A stretch of DNA of 64,000 nucleotides from Roseivirga thermotolerans (GCF_014653175.1 NZ_BNAG01000001.1:124001-188000), one strand, 5' to 3'; counted from the first letter of the stretch, positions 33,832-44,275 are shown. Program-made: numbers and translations. Notes: generated from the sequence alone by a model not told the origin.

Positions 33832-34521
33832 ATGGAGAAACCACTGGGTATACAAAGTTGGGCCGAAGAAGATCGCCCCAGAGAAAAGCTACTGCTCAAG
33901 GGTCGCACTACGCTTTCGGATGCAGAATTGGTTGCCATACTCATTGGCTCAGGCTCTACCGAGCTCAGCGCAGTAGAATTATCGAAGAAAATACTGGCCA
34001 GTGTAAACCATGACCTTAACCACCTGGCTAAACTCTCCGTCAGTGACTTGATGCAATTCAAAGGAATAGGAGAAGCCAAAGCGATTAGCATTGTTAGCGC
34101 CCTGGAGTTGGGCCGAAGAAGAAAAACAGGCGAACAACGAGCCAAAGTTAGAATTAAGTGCTCTGCCGATGCCTATGAGGCCATTTCGCCTGAACTACTC
34201 GACCAACCCGTAGAACAATTCTGGGTAATTATGCTAAGCAGGAGCAATCAGGTACTTAATAAGAGACCCATTAGCCTGGGAGGAGTGAGTGGTACAGTGG
34301 CAGACCCAAAAGTTATTTTCAAAAAGGCTCTGGAAGATCTTGCTAGCGGTATAATACTGGTGCATAACCACCCCAGCGGAAATCTAAAACCCAGCCGGGC
34401 CGACCTTCAGCTAACCGAAAAATTAGCTCATGCCGGCAAACTTCTTGAAATACCTGTGCTAGATCACATTATTTTTACTGACAACGGCTACTTTAGCTTT
34501 GCCGATGAAGCCCTGCTCTAG
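33832..34521 (+). CDS. radC: RadC-family JAMM-domain protein
   Basis: A 229-residue protein. The N-terminal third is a helix-hairpin-helix segment (LSVSDLMQFKGIGEAKAISIV). The rest is the JAMM/MPN+ metalloprotease-like domain with the zinc motif HNHPSGNLKPSRADLQLT near residue 178. The name comes from a disproved DNA-repair role; the actual function is unknown. Length and order are normal. Monocistronic. Confidence 0.93.
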   Translation: MEKPLGIQSWAEEDRPREKLLLKGRTTLSDAELVAILIGSGSTELSAVELSKKILASVNHDLNHLAKLSVSDLMQFKGIGEAKAISIVSALELGRRRKTGEQRAKVRIKCSADAYEAISPELLDQPVEQFWVIMLSRSNQVLNKRPISLGGVSGTVADPKVIFKKALEDLASGIILVHNHPSGNLKPSRADLQLTEKLAHAGKLLEIPVLDHIIFTDNGYFSFADEALL

Positions 34522-34619
34522 GGAACTGACCATCAAAACACTTGTGCTTCACTTTTTAAACTACCACCCTTAACTTCGCGTTCTGAAAAATACGCTAACA
34601 CAGCATAGCCTCAAGCCTT

Positions 34620-35237
34620 ATGAAAAAGAGCAACTTGTTCATTCTACTAATTGTAGCCATAGTAGCCATTACCATTTTCAACTTCCTGACCATTGGCGAG
34701 AGCTCTGCAGATTACAAAGCTCGGTTGGAAACCGAGCGAAAAGACAAAAACGGCTTTATGCTCTCCTCCTCTTCGCCCCTACTCGAAGAAGACAAGCTCA
34801 ACTTTAAGGGGCTCAACTACTACCCGATTGATGAAAGCTATAAAGTAACCGCAAGAATAGAACTCACTGAAAAAAAGCAGCCCATATTTATAGAGTCCAC
34901 CACAGGAGAGCAGCTCAAGTACATTCCTTTTGCCAAAGCAACCTTTAAACTTAAAGAAAGGGAGCACACAGTAATGCTCTATCAGGACTGGGAAGAACGC
35001 AACGCCAACAAGCTATCACTCATGTTTGCCGATGAAACCAGTGCTATCGAAACCTACGGTGGCGGCCGCTATGTTGATGTGATGTATAGAAACACCAATT
35101 CGGTGGTTATAGATTTCAACACCGCTTACAATCCCTACTGCCACTTTAACCCAGAGTATAGTTGCCCTATCCCCCCGAGAGAAAACATGTTGAATGTAGC
35201 TATAGAAGCCGGTGAAAAAATTTACAAAAACGATTAA
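34620..35237 (+). CDS. DUF1684 domain protein
   Basis: A 205-residue protein with an N-terminal membrane anchor or signal (LFILLIVAIVAITIFNF). The DUF1684 core follows: YKARLETERKDKNGFM near the start, LNYYPIDESYKVTARIE, the VMLYQDWE segment and the late FNTAYNPYCHFNPEYSCPIPPREN stretch with two Cys, which is the family's most conserved part. Function is unknown. Predicted to face the periplasm. Confidence 0.87.
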   Translation: MKKSNLFILLIVAIVAITIFNFLTIGESSADYKARLETERKDKNGFMLSSSSPLLEEDKLNFKGLNYYPIDESYKVTARIELTEKKQPIFIESTTGEQLKYIPFAKATFKLKEREHTVMLYQDWEERNANKLSLMFADETSAIETYGGGRYVDVMYRNTNSVVIDFNTAYNPYCHFNPEYSCPIPPRENMLNVAIEAGEKIYKND

Positions 35238-35301
35238 ACACACGGACAGGATCAATTAATCACTAATTTTGCCCATTCTCTGAAAAAGCATTTAGCGCAA
35301 A

Positions 35302-37716
35302 ATGAAAATATCACTCAACTGGCTCAAACAATACATAGACCTTCATGAAAGCCCGGAAGAAATTGCCACCCTGCTTACCGCAACCGGACTGGAAGTAGAA
35401 GGTATTGAAGAGGTTGAAAGCATTAAAGGAGGACTGAAGGGGCTGGTTGTAGGCCAGGTAACCAACTGCATACCACACCCCAATGCCGATAAGCTTAAGC
35501 TCACCCGGGTTGATGTGGGCACTAATGAGCCACTCCCCATTGTATGCGGAGCTCCTAATGTAGCAGAAGGACAAAAAGTAGTTGTAGCCACCGTAGGTAG
35601 CACACTTTACCCTACTACAGGAGAGCCTTTCCAAATTAAAAAAGCCAAGATCAGAGGCGAGGTTTCTGAAGGAATGATTTGTGCCGAAGACGAAATAGGC
35701 CTGGGACAGTCTCACGATGGCATAATGGTACTCGACACCCAACTGCCCAACGGTACACCTGCTGCCGAATACCTTCAGCTAAGTTCCGACTTTGTATTTG
35801 AGATAGGACTTACCCCCAATAGAGCCGATGCGGCCTCTCACATGGGAGTAGCCAGAGACCTGAAAGCGGTACTCAAAAGGGAACTTAAATGGCCAAAGGT
35901 AAACGATCTTAAACCTGCCCCTAATTCTAAGGGAGTAGACCTCAGTGTGGAAAACACTGAAGCCTGCCCAAGGTATTCGGGCCTCACAATTGAAGGTGTC
36001 ACCGTTCAGGAATCGCCCGAATGGCTACAAAAATACCTTAAGGCGATTGGTATAAACCCTACCAACAATGTGGTAGATATTACCAACTATGTCTTACATG
36101 CCATTGGCCAACCAATGCACGCCTTCGATGCGGCCGCTATTGATGGACAAAAAGTAATTGTTAAAAACCTTGAAGAAGGCACTTCTTTTACCACCCTCGA
36201 TGAAAAAGAGAGAAAGCTTTTTGCAGAAGATCTAATGATTTGCAGCGAGAAGGGAGGCCTATGCATTGCCGGAGTATTTGGAGGTATAAACTCGGGAGTA
36301 ACAGAAAAAACAACCACTGTTTTTCTTGAAAGTGCCTATTTTTCTGCCGACAGCATAAGAAAAACAGCGCAGAGGCACCAGCTCAAAACCGATGCTGCCT
36401 TTCGCTATGAACGTGGCACCGACCCTAATCTTACGCTCTACGCCCTCAAGTATGCGGCCCAGCTCATTTTAGAAATAGCCGGAGGCCGGGTAGTTGGCCA
36501 AATACACGATATATACCCTCAGCCAATAGAGAATTTCCTCATAGACGTTTCCTATAGCAGAATCAATCAACTTATAGGAAAAAAACTGAGCACTCGTGAG
36601 GTCGATGAAATATTGGCCGGACTGGAAATACAGCAGGAAAATAAGACTGAAGAAAACTTTACGGCTATAGTACCTCCTTACAGGGTAGATGTGCAGCGCG
36701 AAGCCGATATTGTCGAAGAAGTGTTGCGGATATATGGCTATAACAATGTGGAGTTACAACCAACTTTGAGCTCTACTTTTCTTTCGGAGTTCCCGAAAAA
36801 AGATGCTGACTCTCTTCAACAAGAAACTTCCAGGCTATTGAGTGGTGCAGGATTCAACGAGATCATCACCAACTCATTGACCAAACATCAGTATGCCGAA
36901 GCCTCCGCGAGCATTAATTCAGAAGAAGATGTTCACATATTAAACTTTTTGAGTGAGGAGCTTAACGTAATGCGCCAATCACTGCTCTTTTCAGGCTTAG
37001 AAGTTTTGGAGCGTAACATTAAACGCAGACAAACCGACCTGAAGCTTTATGAGTTTGGCACCACTTATCATAAAAAGAACAACAAGTACACCGAGCAATC
37101 AAGGCTAAGTTTGTTTATTACCGGAGCCCAAGCGCAAGAGTCATGGCTAGACAAAAGTAGATTGGTTCGCTTTCACGACCTCTCGCAAATAGTCTATCAG
37201 TTACTCAATAAGTTTGGAATTCACCAACTCGACATTGAAGAGGCCAGCTCAGATGTTTTTGCCTATGGTATAAGTCTTAGTTACAGAAAAAAACCGCTGG
37301 TACATCTCGGCAAGGTTAATCCTAAACTGGCCAAACTTTGCGATGTGAAGCAGGAAGTTTTCTATGCCGACTTCGACTGGGAGGCTCTTCAAAAGTATTA
37401 TCCATTAACGATTGACTTTGAGCCACTTTCCAAATATCCGGAAGTGAAAAGAGACTTATCATTAGTTGTTGACAAATCGATAAAATTTGAGGACATTAGG
37501 AAGCTTGCCGTAAAAAATACAGGCAAATTATTGACAGGCTTGCGCGTGTTCGATGTATATCAGGGAGACAAAATTGGGGCCAATGAAAAAGCCTATGCCA
37601 TGAGTTTCTTTTTACAAGACCAGCAACAAACACTGACTGACAAAGTAATTGACAAAACCATGCAAAGGCTGATAAACGTCTTTGAAAAAGAACTAAAAGC
37701 AACAATTAGAAGATAA
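35302..37716 (+). CDS. pheT: Phenylalanyl-tRNA synthetase beta subunit
   Basis: An 804-residue full-length bacterial PheT. Order: N-terminal segment MKISLNWLKQYIDL, tRNA-binding OB domain (VVGQVTNCIPHPNADKLKL, residues about 45-155), the B3/B4 editing domain, the B5 domain, the catalytic-like core (VYGYNNVE-type IYGYNNVELQPT) and the C-terminal anticodon-binding FDX-ACB domain (SKYPEVKRDLSLVVD). It works as an alpha2-beta2 enzyme with PheS, whose gene is elsewhere. The stop overlaps the next start (TAATG). Confidence 0.97.
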   Translation: MKISLNWLKQYIDLHESPEEIATLLTATGLEVEGIEEVESIKGGLKGLVVGQVTNCIPHPNADKLKLTRVDVGTNEPLPIVCGAPNVAEGQKVVVATVGSTLYPTTGEPFQIKKAKIRGEVSEGMICAEDEIGLGQSHDGIMVLDTQLPNGTPAAEYLQLSSDFVFEIGLTPNRADAASHMGVARDLKAVLKRELKWPKVNDLKPAPNSKGVDLSVENTEACPRYSGLTIEGVTVQESPEWLQKYLKAIGINPTNNVVDITNYVLHAIGQPMHAFDAAAIDGQKVIVKNLEEGTSFTTLDEKERKLFAEDLMICSEKGGLCIAGVFGGINSGVTEKTTTVFLESAYFSADSIRKTAQRHQLKTDAAFRYERGTDPNLTLYALKYAAQLILEIAGGRVVGQIHDIYPQPIENFLIDVSYSRINQLIGKKLSTREVDEILAGLEIQQENKTEENFTAIVPPYRVDVQREADIVEEVLRIYGYNNVELQPTLSSTFLSEFPKKDADSLQQETSRLLSGAGFNEIITNSLTKHQYAEASASINSEEDVHILNFLSEELNVMRQSLLFSGLEVLERNIKRRQTDLKLYEFGTTYHKKNNKYTEQSRLSLFITGAQAQESWLDKSRLVRFHDLSQIVYQLLNKFGIHQLDIEEASSDVFAYGISLSYRKKPLVHLGKVNPKLAKLCDVKQEVFYADFDWEALQKYYPLTIDFEPLSKYPEVKRDLSLVVDKSIKFEDIRKLAVKNTGKLLTGLRVFDVYQGDKIGANEKAYAMSFFLQDQQQTLTDKVIDKTMQRLINVFEKELKATIRR

Positions 37717-38009
37717 TGAGCAACCATCCGATTGACCAGAAGCTTGCTGTTCTCGAGAAACGAGTAAACGAACTGATCAAGGCCTACCAGTCGGAAAGAG
37801 CTAAAAACACACAATTAGAGCAGGTAAACCAACAGTTAAAAACTGAAGTTAATGGCCTTGAAGCCAAACTTGCTGATTTTCAAAATCAGTACAAAATCGC
37901 TAAAATTGTATCTAGCACAACAGTGGAGAAGGATGAAGCTGTTGAGTTGAAAAATAAATTAAACGAGTACATTAAAGAGATTGATCGTTGCATAGCTCAT
38001 TTGAGCTAA
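37716..38009 (+). CDS. Coiled-coil protein between pheT and zapA, unknown function
   Basis: A 97-residue protein that is almost wholly coiled coil (heptads through KLAVLEKRVNELIKAYQSER and LKTEVNGLEAKLADFQNQY), with a short C-terminal helix (ELKNKLNEYIKEIDRCIAHL). It resembles ZapB-type division proteins in size and shape, but homology is not established. It overlaps pheT by one base and zapA starts 11 bases after it, so a role in cell division beside ZapA is an inference from position. Confidence 0.78.
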   Translation: MSNHPIDQKLAVLEKRVNELIKAYQSERAKNTQLEQVNQQLKTEVNGLEAKLADFQNQYKIAKIVSSTTVEKDEAVELKNKLNEYIKEIDRCIAHLS

Positions 38010-38020
38010 CTTTAAGATAA

Positions 38021-38308
38021 ATGGATCTTCTATCAATAAAACTTAAAATAGGAGACCGCGAGTACCCAATGAAAGTGAAACCTGAAGAGGAAGCTAGGGT
38101 ACGTAACGCAGGCAAATTCATCAACGAAAGACTTCGGTCTTATCGGGAAAAGTTTGGTATTGATGATAAAGAAGACCTGCTGGCTATGGTGGCCTTTGAC
38201 TGTATGGTAGCTAAACTGAAAAGTGAAGAAGAGTTTACTGCAATCGATAGCACAGCTGAAAACACCATTGACAGACTGGATAGCCTCATAAAGCAAGCAC
38301 TCTCTTAA
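38021..38308 (+). CDS. zapA: Cell division protein ZapA
   Basis: A 95-residue FtsZ-binding protein that bundles and stabilises the Z ring. The N-terminal beta-strand pair (LLSIKLKIGDREYPMKVKPEEEARVRNAG) and the long helix with VAFDCMVAKLKSEEE fit ZapA. Length is typical for the short Bacteroidota form. Likely co-transcribed with pheT, the coiled-coil gene and perhaps rny. Confidence 0.87.
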   Translation: MDLLSIKLKIGDREYPMKVKPEEEARVRNAGKFINERLRSYREKFGIDDKEDLLAMVAFDCMVAKLKSEEEFTAIDSTAENTIDRLDSLIKQALS

Positions 38309-38367
38309 TACCGTCATTTCATTTCAACTCAGGTTTTATTCGGTCTCCGCATAGATTATAAATACAT

Positions 38368-39933
38368 ATGGGAGAAACGCTAACTATTTTGCTGACAGCC
38401 ATCGGATCTTTGGCAGTTGGCTTTTTATTAGGTCGCTTTGTGTTGCAAAAACTCAACACAAAAGCCACACTTGAACTCGAAGAGAGGGGAAAACAAATCA
38501 TTAAAGAAGCGGAGCTAACGGCCGAAAACATTAAGAAAGACAAAATCTTAGAGGCCAAAGACAAATACTTTAAACTAAAGGCAGAGTTTGAAGAAGAAGC
38601 CAACCGCAAAAAGAATCAGATAATAGCCAACGAAAATAAGCTCAAGCAACGAGAGAGTAAACTCAATCAGCAACAAGCCGAAATTAGCCGCAGAGAAGCC
38701 GAACTCGACAGCCTCAAAGAAAATGTAGAAGCGCAACTGGAAATTGTAAGAAAGCGCAAGGAAGAACTCGAAAGCAAGGTGGAAGAAAAGGTAAAAGCCT
38801 TAGAAAAAATTGCTAACCTTTCGGCCGATGAAGCAAGAGAGCAGCTTATTGAAACCTTGAAAGACGAAGCCGAGAGTAAAGCTTCGGCCCTCATTAAAGA
38901 CATTATAGACGAAGCCAAACTCTCCGGTGCCAAAGAAGCCAAAAAGATTGTAATAGAATCTATTCAGCGCACAGCCACTGAGCATGCCATTGAAAACTGC
39001 GTTTCTATTTTCAACATAGAAAGTGACGAGATCAAGGGTAAAATCATTGGCCGTGAAGGCCGAAACATTCGTGCCCTCGAAGCAGCCACCGGTGTAGAAA
39101 TAATAGTAGACGATACGCCCGAGGCCATTATCATCTCCGGTTTCGATCCTGTACGAAGAGAAATAGCCCGCCTGTCGTTGCACCGATTAGTGACCGATGG
39201 CAGAATTCACCCCGCCAGAATTGAGGAAGTGGTGAACAAAACCACAAAAAACATTGAGGAAGAGATAGCCGAAACTGGTGAGCGCACAGTCATAGACTTG
39301 GGCATTCATGGCCTTCATCCGGAGCTGATTAAACTGGTAGGCCGAATGAGGTTCCGATCTTCCTATGGCCAAAACCTGCTACAGCACTCCCGCGAGGTAG
39401 CCAACCTCTGTGCCACTATGGCCTCAGAGCTGGGGCTCAACCCTAAGAGAGCAAAGCGTGCCGGACTATTGCACGATATTGGCAAGGTATGGCCGGAAGA
39501 ACCTGAAATGCCACATGCTATATTAGGTTTTGAGCTAGCCAAAAAGTACAAAGAGCATCCGGAAGTATGTAACGCCATTGGTGCCCACCACGATGAGATG
39601 GAAATGACCTCTCTCATTGCTCCTCTGGTTCAGGCTTGCGATGCCATATCTGGTGCAAGACCGGGAGCCAGAAGAGAAGTGATGGAGTCTTACATAAAAC
39701 GACTCAAAGAACTTGAAACTCTTGCCCTCAACTTTGAAGGAGTAAATAAATGCTACGCCATTCAGGCCGGACGAGAGCTGCGTGTAATGGTTGATGCCGA
39801 GTCAGTTACCGATGCTCAGGCGGCTCAGCTTTCATTCGATATTTCTCAAAAAATTGAAAAGGAAATGCAATATCCGGGGCAAATCAAAGTCACGGTAATT
39901 CGCGAAATGCGTGCAGTAAACTACGCCAAGTAG
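38368..39933 (+). CDS. rny: Ribonuclease Y
   Basis: A 521-residue membrane-anchored endoribonuclease that starts mRNA decay. An N-terminal membrane helix ([18 protein letters not shown]) precedes a long coiled coil (about 30-195). Next are a KH domain ([21 protein letters not shown]) and the HD domain with [13 protein letters not shown] and the later [10 protein letters not shown]. All catalytic residues appear present. A long structured terminator follows. Confidence 0.96.
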   Translation: MGETLTILLTAIGSLAVGFLLGRFVLQKLNTKATLELEERGKQIIKEAELTAENIKKDKILEAKDKYFKLKAEFEEEANRKKNQIIANENKLKQRESKLNQQQAEISRREAELDSLKENVEAQLEIVRKRKEELESKVEEKVKALEKIANLSADEAREQLIETLKDEAESKASALIKDIIDEAKLSGAKEAKKIVIESIQRTATEHAIENCVSIFNIESDEIKGKIIGREGRNIRALEAATGVEIIVDDTPEAIIISGFDPVRREIARLSLHRLVTDGRIHPARIEEVVNKTTKNIEEEIAETGERTVIDLGIHGLHPELIKLVGRMRFRSSYGQNLLQHSREVANLCATMASELGLNPKRAKRAGLLHDIGKVWPEEPEMPHAILGFELAKKYKEHPEVCNAIGAHHDEMEMTSLIAPLVQACDAISGARPGARREVMESYIKRLKELETLALNFEGVNKCYAIQAGRELRVMVDAESVTDAQAAQLSFDISQKIEKEMQYPGQIKVTVIREMRAVNYAK

Positions 39934-39949
39934 TCTATCAAAAGCAACG

Positions 39950-40050
39950 CAGGCTGTTTCAGATGGCTAAATCAGAGGTAGTGTCTTTCTACCCATGTCA
40001 CATGCCGGTTCATGTGCCAATTTTAGCCTTTCGAAACAGCCTGTTTTTTT
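39950..40050 (+). terminator. Long structured terminator after rny
   Basis: CAGGCTGTTTC (39950-39960) pairs perfectly with GAAACAGCCTG (40033-40043), which leads into a T run. An inner GGCTAAA/TTTAGCC pair extends the stem, and a 50-base loop holds a further CATG-rich hairpin. The rest of the gap to 40227 shows a GAGG-TTTTT-CCTC hairpin near 40187 and no gene. Confidence 0.8.
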
Positions 40051-40227
40051 ACAAACTAAAATATGTTCCCCTTCCGGCTTGCTCGGGTCGAGTATTCCTG
40101 ATATTTTAGGAAAGGCGTGCACTTATTGGAGTCGTGATTCCATCCGTTGAATCATACAGCATTTCTCCAGTGGCAGTTTGCGTCAGGAGGTTTTTCCTCA
40201 ATTTTAGATTAACCTTAAACATCTACT

Positions 40228-41976
40228 GTGACTAAGTCTTTTGAGGCAGTAATTGCCACTGTGCGAATGTCTTTGACCCCTGGCAGAATCTATTCAATAC
40301 TGCTCCTCCTTGTGCTCACCACCATGGTCTCTGCGCAGCAAAATTTCGACTACCTGATGAGTAAAGCGAGGGAAAACTCCAGAAACCCGGACAGCCTCTC
40401 TTACTATGGCAAATTACTATTAGAAAAAGAAGACAGCCTTTCAAGACTAGAAGGGTACTTTGCCATAGGTTATGCCGCCTACCAGTCGGGAAGCATTAAA
40501 CAGGCCGTAGCTTACTACGATTCTGCCCTCGTCTTTACTAATCGGAAAAAACTACGCACTACCTACGACAGAATTGTACGCAATCAGGCCATTGCCTACC
40601 AGCGCATGGGCGAAATTGATAAGGCCAAACAGATTTACGAGCAAATGCTGGTACTGGCAGACGATGAAAAAAATCCTATAGGACGGGCACTAGCCCTGAA
40701 TCAGCTGGGTATATTAGAACAAATGGATGGCAATTTCGAAAAAGCCTCCAAACAGTTCAACGAAGCCCTCGACCTATACAAAAAACATAGCCCTGAAGGC
40801 ATGGTGAACACCATGCTCAATTTGGGAACGCTCTACGGCCGAATGGATCTTATTGATAAGTCCAACACTATACTCAAAGAAGCTGCCGCCACAGCCATGA
40901 GCTTCAAACAACCGGTATTAGCGGCCAGATGCTACAATAACATTTCTGTCAACTTCAGAAAAATTGCTCAACTCGATTCCAGCAACACCTATCTGAAAAA
41001 GTCACTCCCTATATACACAGCCACAAGAAACACTCTGGGTTTAGTAAACACCTATCAGAATATTGCTCATAACTTTTTAGAAGCTGAAAATCAAGACAGT
41101 TGCTATCACTATCTCCACCAGGCAAGAGCACTCAACGAACCTGGCGAAGACATGTTTCTATCAGGTGAGCTTGATTTTTTAGAGGCTCAGGCCGAACTGA
41201 AGTTTGGAGAAACCGCAAAAGCCATTGCACTCATTAACCAGTCAATTACCAAAGCACTTACCCAGCAAAGAATAGACGACTTACGCGATCGGTACGAATT
41301 TCTTTCCGAAGCCTATGAAAAAGATGGGCAGGACAAACTAGCCCTGCAAATTTTAAAAAAATGGAAAGCTCTGGACGACAGTCTGGAGTACTTTAAAAAC
41401 ATAAAGACTATCGATGAGATTACGGCAGAATACGATCTGGCTCGCAGCGAAATACTGGTAGAATCTACCAGAGTAAAAACCAACCTCACCCGAAACCTCA
41501 TCATAGTAAGTGTTATTACACTCTTAGTAGTTGGCCTCGCCTATACGTACTATAGAAACTTTAGAAAAGAACGGAGCGAGAAGTTGGTAAAAGAAAATGA
41601 GCTTGAACAACTCAAAGAAAAACTGAGAGACTTAACCCATCGATCGCAACTGGCCACTCAGCGAGAATTTATAACGCTAAAAAGCAAAGCACTCCTCAAA
41701 CTGGAAGAAATCAAATACATTCAGTCCGATGGGCCTTATATTGAAATCTATCTGGACGAAAAACAGAAACCGGAAGTAGACCGAAATACGCTCAAGAACA
41801 TTCTTTCCGAGCTCCCCTCCAATAAATTTATTCAGGTACACCGGAGCTATATTGTAAATATAGACCACATTAAATCTATATACGCCACCAAACTGGTGCT
41901 TGAAGATGGCACCGAGTTGAATGTGAGTAGAAGCTTCAAAGAAGAGGTAGAATCACTATTGAACATGCCCGCCTAA
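40228..41976 (+). CDS. TPR sensor with membrane helix and LytTR DNA-binding domain (copy 1)
   Basis: A 582-residue membrane-bound transcription factor. A signal-like N-terminus (IYSILLLLVLTTMVSA) is followed by about seven TPR repeats (about residues 60-390), one membrane helix (LIIVSVITLLVVGLAYTYY, near 430), a short coiled coil and a C-terminal LytTR domain (ALLKLEEIKYIQSDGPYIEI ... FIQVHRSYIVNIDHIKSI). The TPR part should lie outside the cytoplasm and pass signals to the DNA-binding end. GTG 40228 is used; an ATG 13 codons later is also possible. A paralogue follows 27 bases after the stop. Confidence 0.88.
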   Translation: MTKSFEAVIATVRMSLTPGRIYSILLLLVLTTMVSAQQNFDYLMSKARENSRNPDSLSYYGKLLLEKEDSLSRLEGYFAIGYAAYQSGSIKQAVAYYDSALVFTNRKKLRTTYDRIVRNQAIAYQRMGEIDKAKQIYEQMLVLADDEKNPIGRALALNQLGILEQMDGNFEKASKQFNEALDLYKKHSPEGMVNTMLNLGTLYGRMDLIDKSNTILKEAAATAMSFKQPVLAARCYNNISVNFRKIAQLDSSNTYLKKSLPIYTATRNTLGLVNTYQNIAHNFLEAENQDSCYHYLHQARALNEPGEDMFLSGELDFLEAQAELKFGETAKAIALINQSITKALTQQRIDDLRDRYEFLSEAYEKDGQDKLALQILKKWKALDDSLEYFKNIKTIDEITAEYDLARSEILVESTRVKTNLTRNLIIVSVITLLVVGLAYTYYRNFRKERSEKLVKENELEQLKEKLRDLTHRSQLATQREFITLKSKALLKLEEIKYIQSDGPYIEIYLDEKQKPEVDRNTLKNILSELPSNKFIQVHRSYIVNIDHIKSIYATKLVLEDGTELNVSRSFKEEVESLLNMPA

Positions 41977-42003
41977 AAGGACAATGGCAAGAGTTGATTA
42001 ATA

Positions 42004-43782
42004 ATGAAGAACACAAGAACAAGACTATTCCCCATCGCTCAATTCATTCTGTATTTAGGACTTTTGCTAAGCGCGGAGTCAAAGGCTCAGCAAGACTTTA
42101 ATGACCTTAAGTCAGATATTTTAATGGCAAAAACGGAAAGGGCAAGACTCGAAGCCATTGTTACCCTAAGTGTAACTTATAACCGGAACCAACTGGATAG
42201 CCTGTACTACTACTCCGAAGTACTCTCCGACCCCGATATTAACGACAAAGAATTTGCTGAAGCTGCTAAGGACCTGATAGAAGGAGTTGCCCTTTACCAT
42301 CAGAGCAGACATGCAGAAGCCATAGACCTTTTGGAGATAAGCCGGAAGAACTTTGCCGAGCTAGGCTCCAAAAACCTTCAAATACGAAGCATGAGTTTTC
42401 TAGGGCTGGCCTACAACCGTTCGCGCGAACATGCGCAATCGGCCGATGTTTTCAGAGAAGTACTGAAACTTACCGAAAACGATAGCGAATATACCGATGC
42501 CCGAATTGCCGCCTTCGGCAACCTATCCAACGCCTACAGAGCTCTTGGTCTTTTTGCCGAAGCTATTCACTCCTTGGAAAGAGCCATTGAACTATCGGGC
42601 GATGTTCGGCCAGAAACCCAACAGATGAGCTACTTCAACCTTGGTCAGATGTTGGCCCAACTGGAATTATATGATCGCGCACTAGATGCCCTCCGACTTA
42701 TCGATGTAGAAAACTTTCCCTCAGAATCTGTTCAAACTGCCGTTTACTCCAATATGGCAAGAGCCTTCAAACAGCTTAACCTTTCAGACTCTGCTCATTT
42801 CTACTATCAAAAAACCCTTAACAAAGCTCAAACAACCAACAATTGGCAGCAAGCCCTAAAACCCCAAATAGAGTTGGGTAGAATTGCTATAGAACGTCAA
42901 CAATTTCCGCTGGCAGAAACATTACTTAACAACGCAGACGATTTTTATAAGCAACACCGTTTTCCTCCACCTGCTTACACCGACCTGCTACTTGCCAAAA
43001 TGGAGCTCTATATAGCCAGTGGCCAGTGGCAGAAAGGCCTCCAGGCATCTAAAACCTTCGAGCAGTTCATCAATACAAATAGCATTATACACATGAGTCA
43101 GAATGGCTTTGAGCTTGTGGCGCAAATCCATGAAGGGCTTGGCGACACTGAGTTGGCGCTTCAATATCAGAAAATGTACAACGACCTGGGCCTGGCGGCC
43201 AAAGAAGCCGTTCAGACCAACCGACTGATTGAACAAAGAAACCAACTGGCCCTGCTCGATGCTAACGAACGCCTTGAAGAAGAGAGCTCCTCTAAAGAGT
43301 TTTATCAGGGGCTTACCTTTCAGGTGATTGCCCTAAGCCTGATACTTTTAACAGTACTTTCAATTGTATACAGATACTATCACCGGGTTAAAAAAGACAA
43401 CGTAGTAAAATCTACCGAGCTGAGCCAGTTAAAAAGCCAGCTGGAAGAAGCGCAGAGTCAAACTCAGGAGGTAGAGTTTATAAGTCTTAAAAGCAAGGCC
43501 TTGATAAAGCTCAGTGACCTCCGCTTTGTTCGTTCCGATGGTCCATATCTGGAATTTCATTTGACCAGTAAAACCAAACCGGAAATTGACAGAAACTCTC
43601 TTAAAAGCCTCATGGATGAACTACCCAATAATTTCATTCAGGTTCATAGAAGCTTTATTGTAAATCTAAACCAGGTAAAGTCTATCTATAAATCAAAATT
43701 GGTACTTAATGACGACACAGAGATTAGTGTGAGCCGCAGCTTTAAGGACGACATAGACGAACTGCTGCGCAACACCGCCTGA
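42004..43782 (+). CDS. TPR sensor with membrane helix and LytTR DNA-binding domain (copy 2)
   Basis: A 592-residue paralogue of the preceding gene with the same plan: signal peptide (LFPIAQFILYLGLLLSA), TPR array, membrane helix (VIALSLILLTVLSIVYRYY), coiled coil and LytTR. The LytTR parts are close (SLKSKALIKLSDLRFVRSDG; FIQVHRSFIVNLNQVKSIY) while the TPR sensor parts have diverged strongly. This suggests that both bind similar DNA sites but sense different partners. Tandem duplication is the simplest origin. Confidence 0.88.
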   Translation: MKNTRTRLFPIAQFILYLGLLLSAESKAQQDFNDLKSDILMAKTERARLEAIVTLSVTYNRNQLDSLYYYSEVLSDPDINDKEFAEAAKDLIEGVALYHQSRHAEAIDLLEISRKNFAELGSKNLQIRSMSFLGLAYNRSREHAQSADVFREVLKLTENDSEYTDARIAAFGNLSNAYRALGLFAEAIHSLERAIELSGDVRPETQQMSYFNLGQMLAQLELYDRALDALRLIDVENFPSESVQTAVYSNMARAFKQLNLSDSAHFYYQKTLNKAQTTNNWQQALKPQIELGRIAIERQQFPLAETLLNNADDFYKQHRFPPPAYTDLLLAKMELYIASGQWQKGLQASKTFEQFINTNSIIHMSQNGFELVAQIHEGLGDTELALQYQKMYNDLGLAAKEAVQTNRLIEQRNQLALLDANERLEEESSSKEFYQGLTFQVIALSLILLTVLSIVYRYYHRVKKDNVVKSTELSQLKSQLEEAQSQTQEVEFISLKSKALIKLSDLRFVRSDGPYLEFHLTSKTKPEIDRNSLKSLMDELPNNFIQVHRSFIVNLNQVKSIYKSKLVLNDDTEISVSRSFKDDIDELLRNTA

Positions 43783-43970
43783 CATTTAGTACTACTTTTA
43801 ACGTTGTTCGTGACAACACCAAGCCAACCCCTTCTATTCACAAGGCTTTTTCAACATGTCGTTCATGACAACTAACCCGTCAGTCATGACATTTATCTGA
43901 AATTGGGCCGCTCATTCACCAAATTGAGTAACAACAATCAGTACTCCAATTAGGGTACCCACACATTCCA

Positions 43971-44201
43971 ATGACCAACAAAATTCAGACTAAAGACAAG
44001 AAGAGAATTCTTGAGCTTCTCTCTGCCAGAGAGGTTGAGATTCTCACGCATATGGCTAAGGGCAGTTCCAGAAGCGACATAGCATCGGCCCTTTCCATTT
44101 CGGTGCTTACCTATGATGAACATAGGAAGAACATCAGAAACAAACTTGGCCTGCACTCCAGTGCCGACTGGGCTTTGGTTCTGCTCCCTTTTATGGGCTA
44201 A
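43971..44201 (+). CDS. Orphan LuxR-type helix-turn-helix protein
   Basis: A 76-residue protein that is only a LuxR/GerE DNA-binding domain: LLSAREVEILTHMAKGSSRSD, then IASALSISVLTYDEHRKNIRNKL, where the recognition helix lies. There is no receiver or sensor domain, so activity must come from its level or a partner. It lies between the two TPR-LytTR genes and the surface-protein genes, and is followed within 35 bases by the repeated leader motif at 44233. Confidence 0.85.
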   Translation: MTNKIQTKDKKRILELLSAREVEILTHMAKGSSRSDIASALSISVLTYDEHRKNIRNKLGLHSSADWALVLLPFMG

Positions 44202-44232
44202 CCATAAAAGGCAATAAAAGAAATATAGTCGG

Positions 44233-44275
44233 TTTAGTTGAGTCTCTTGGTTGGGGAGTACACACGGTTCTCCCC
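44233..44275 (+). promoter_or_regulatory. Repeated leader motif plus hairpin, copy 1
   Basis: TTTAGTTGAGTCTCTTGG (44233-44250) followed two bases later by the hairpin GGGGAG (44253-44258) / CTCCCC (44270-44275). The same 18 bases, also followed by a hairpin of different sequence, recur at 52646. The S74 gene starts 57 bases downstream. Conserved primary motif plus conserved structure suggests an RNA leader or protein-binding site. Confidence 0.55.
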
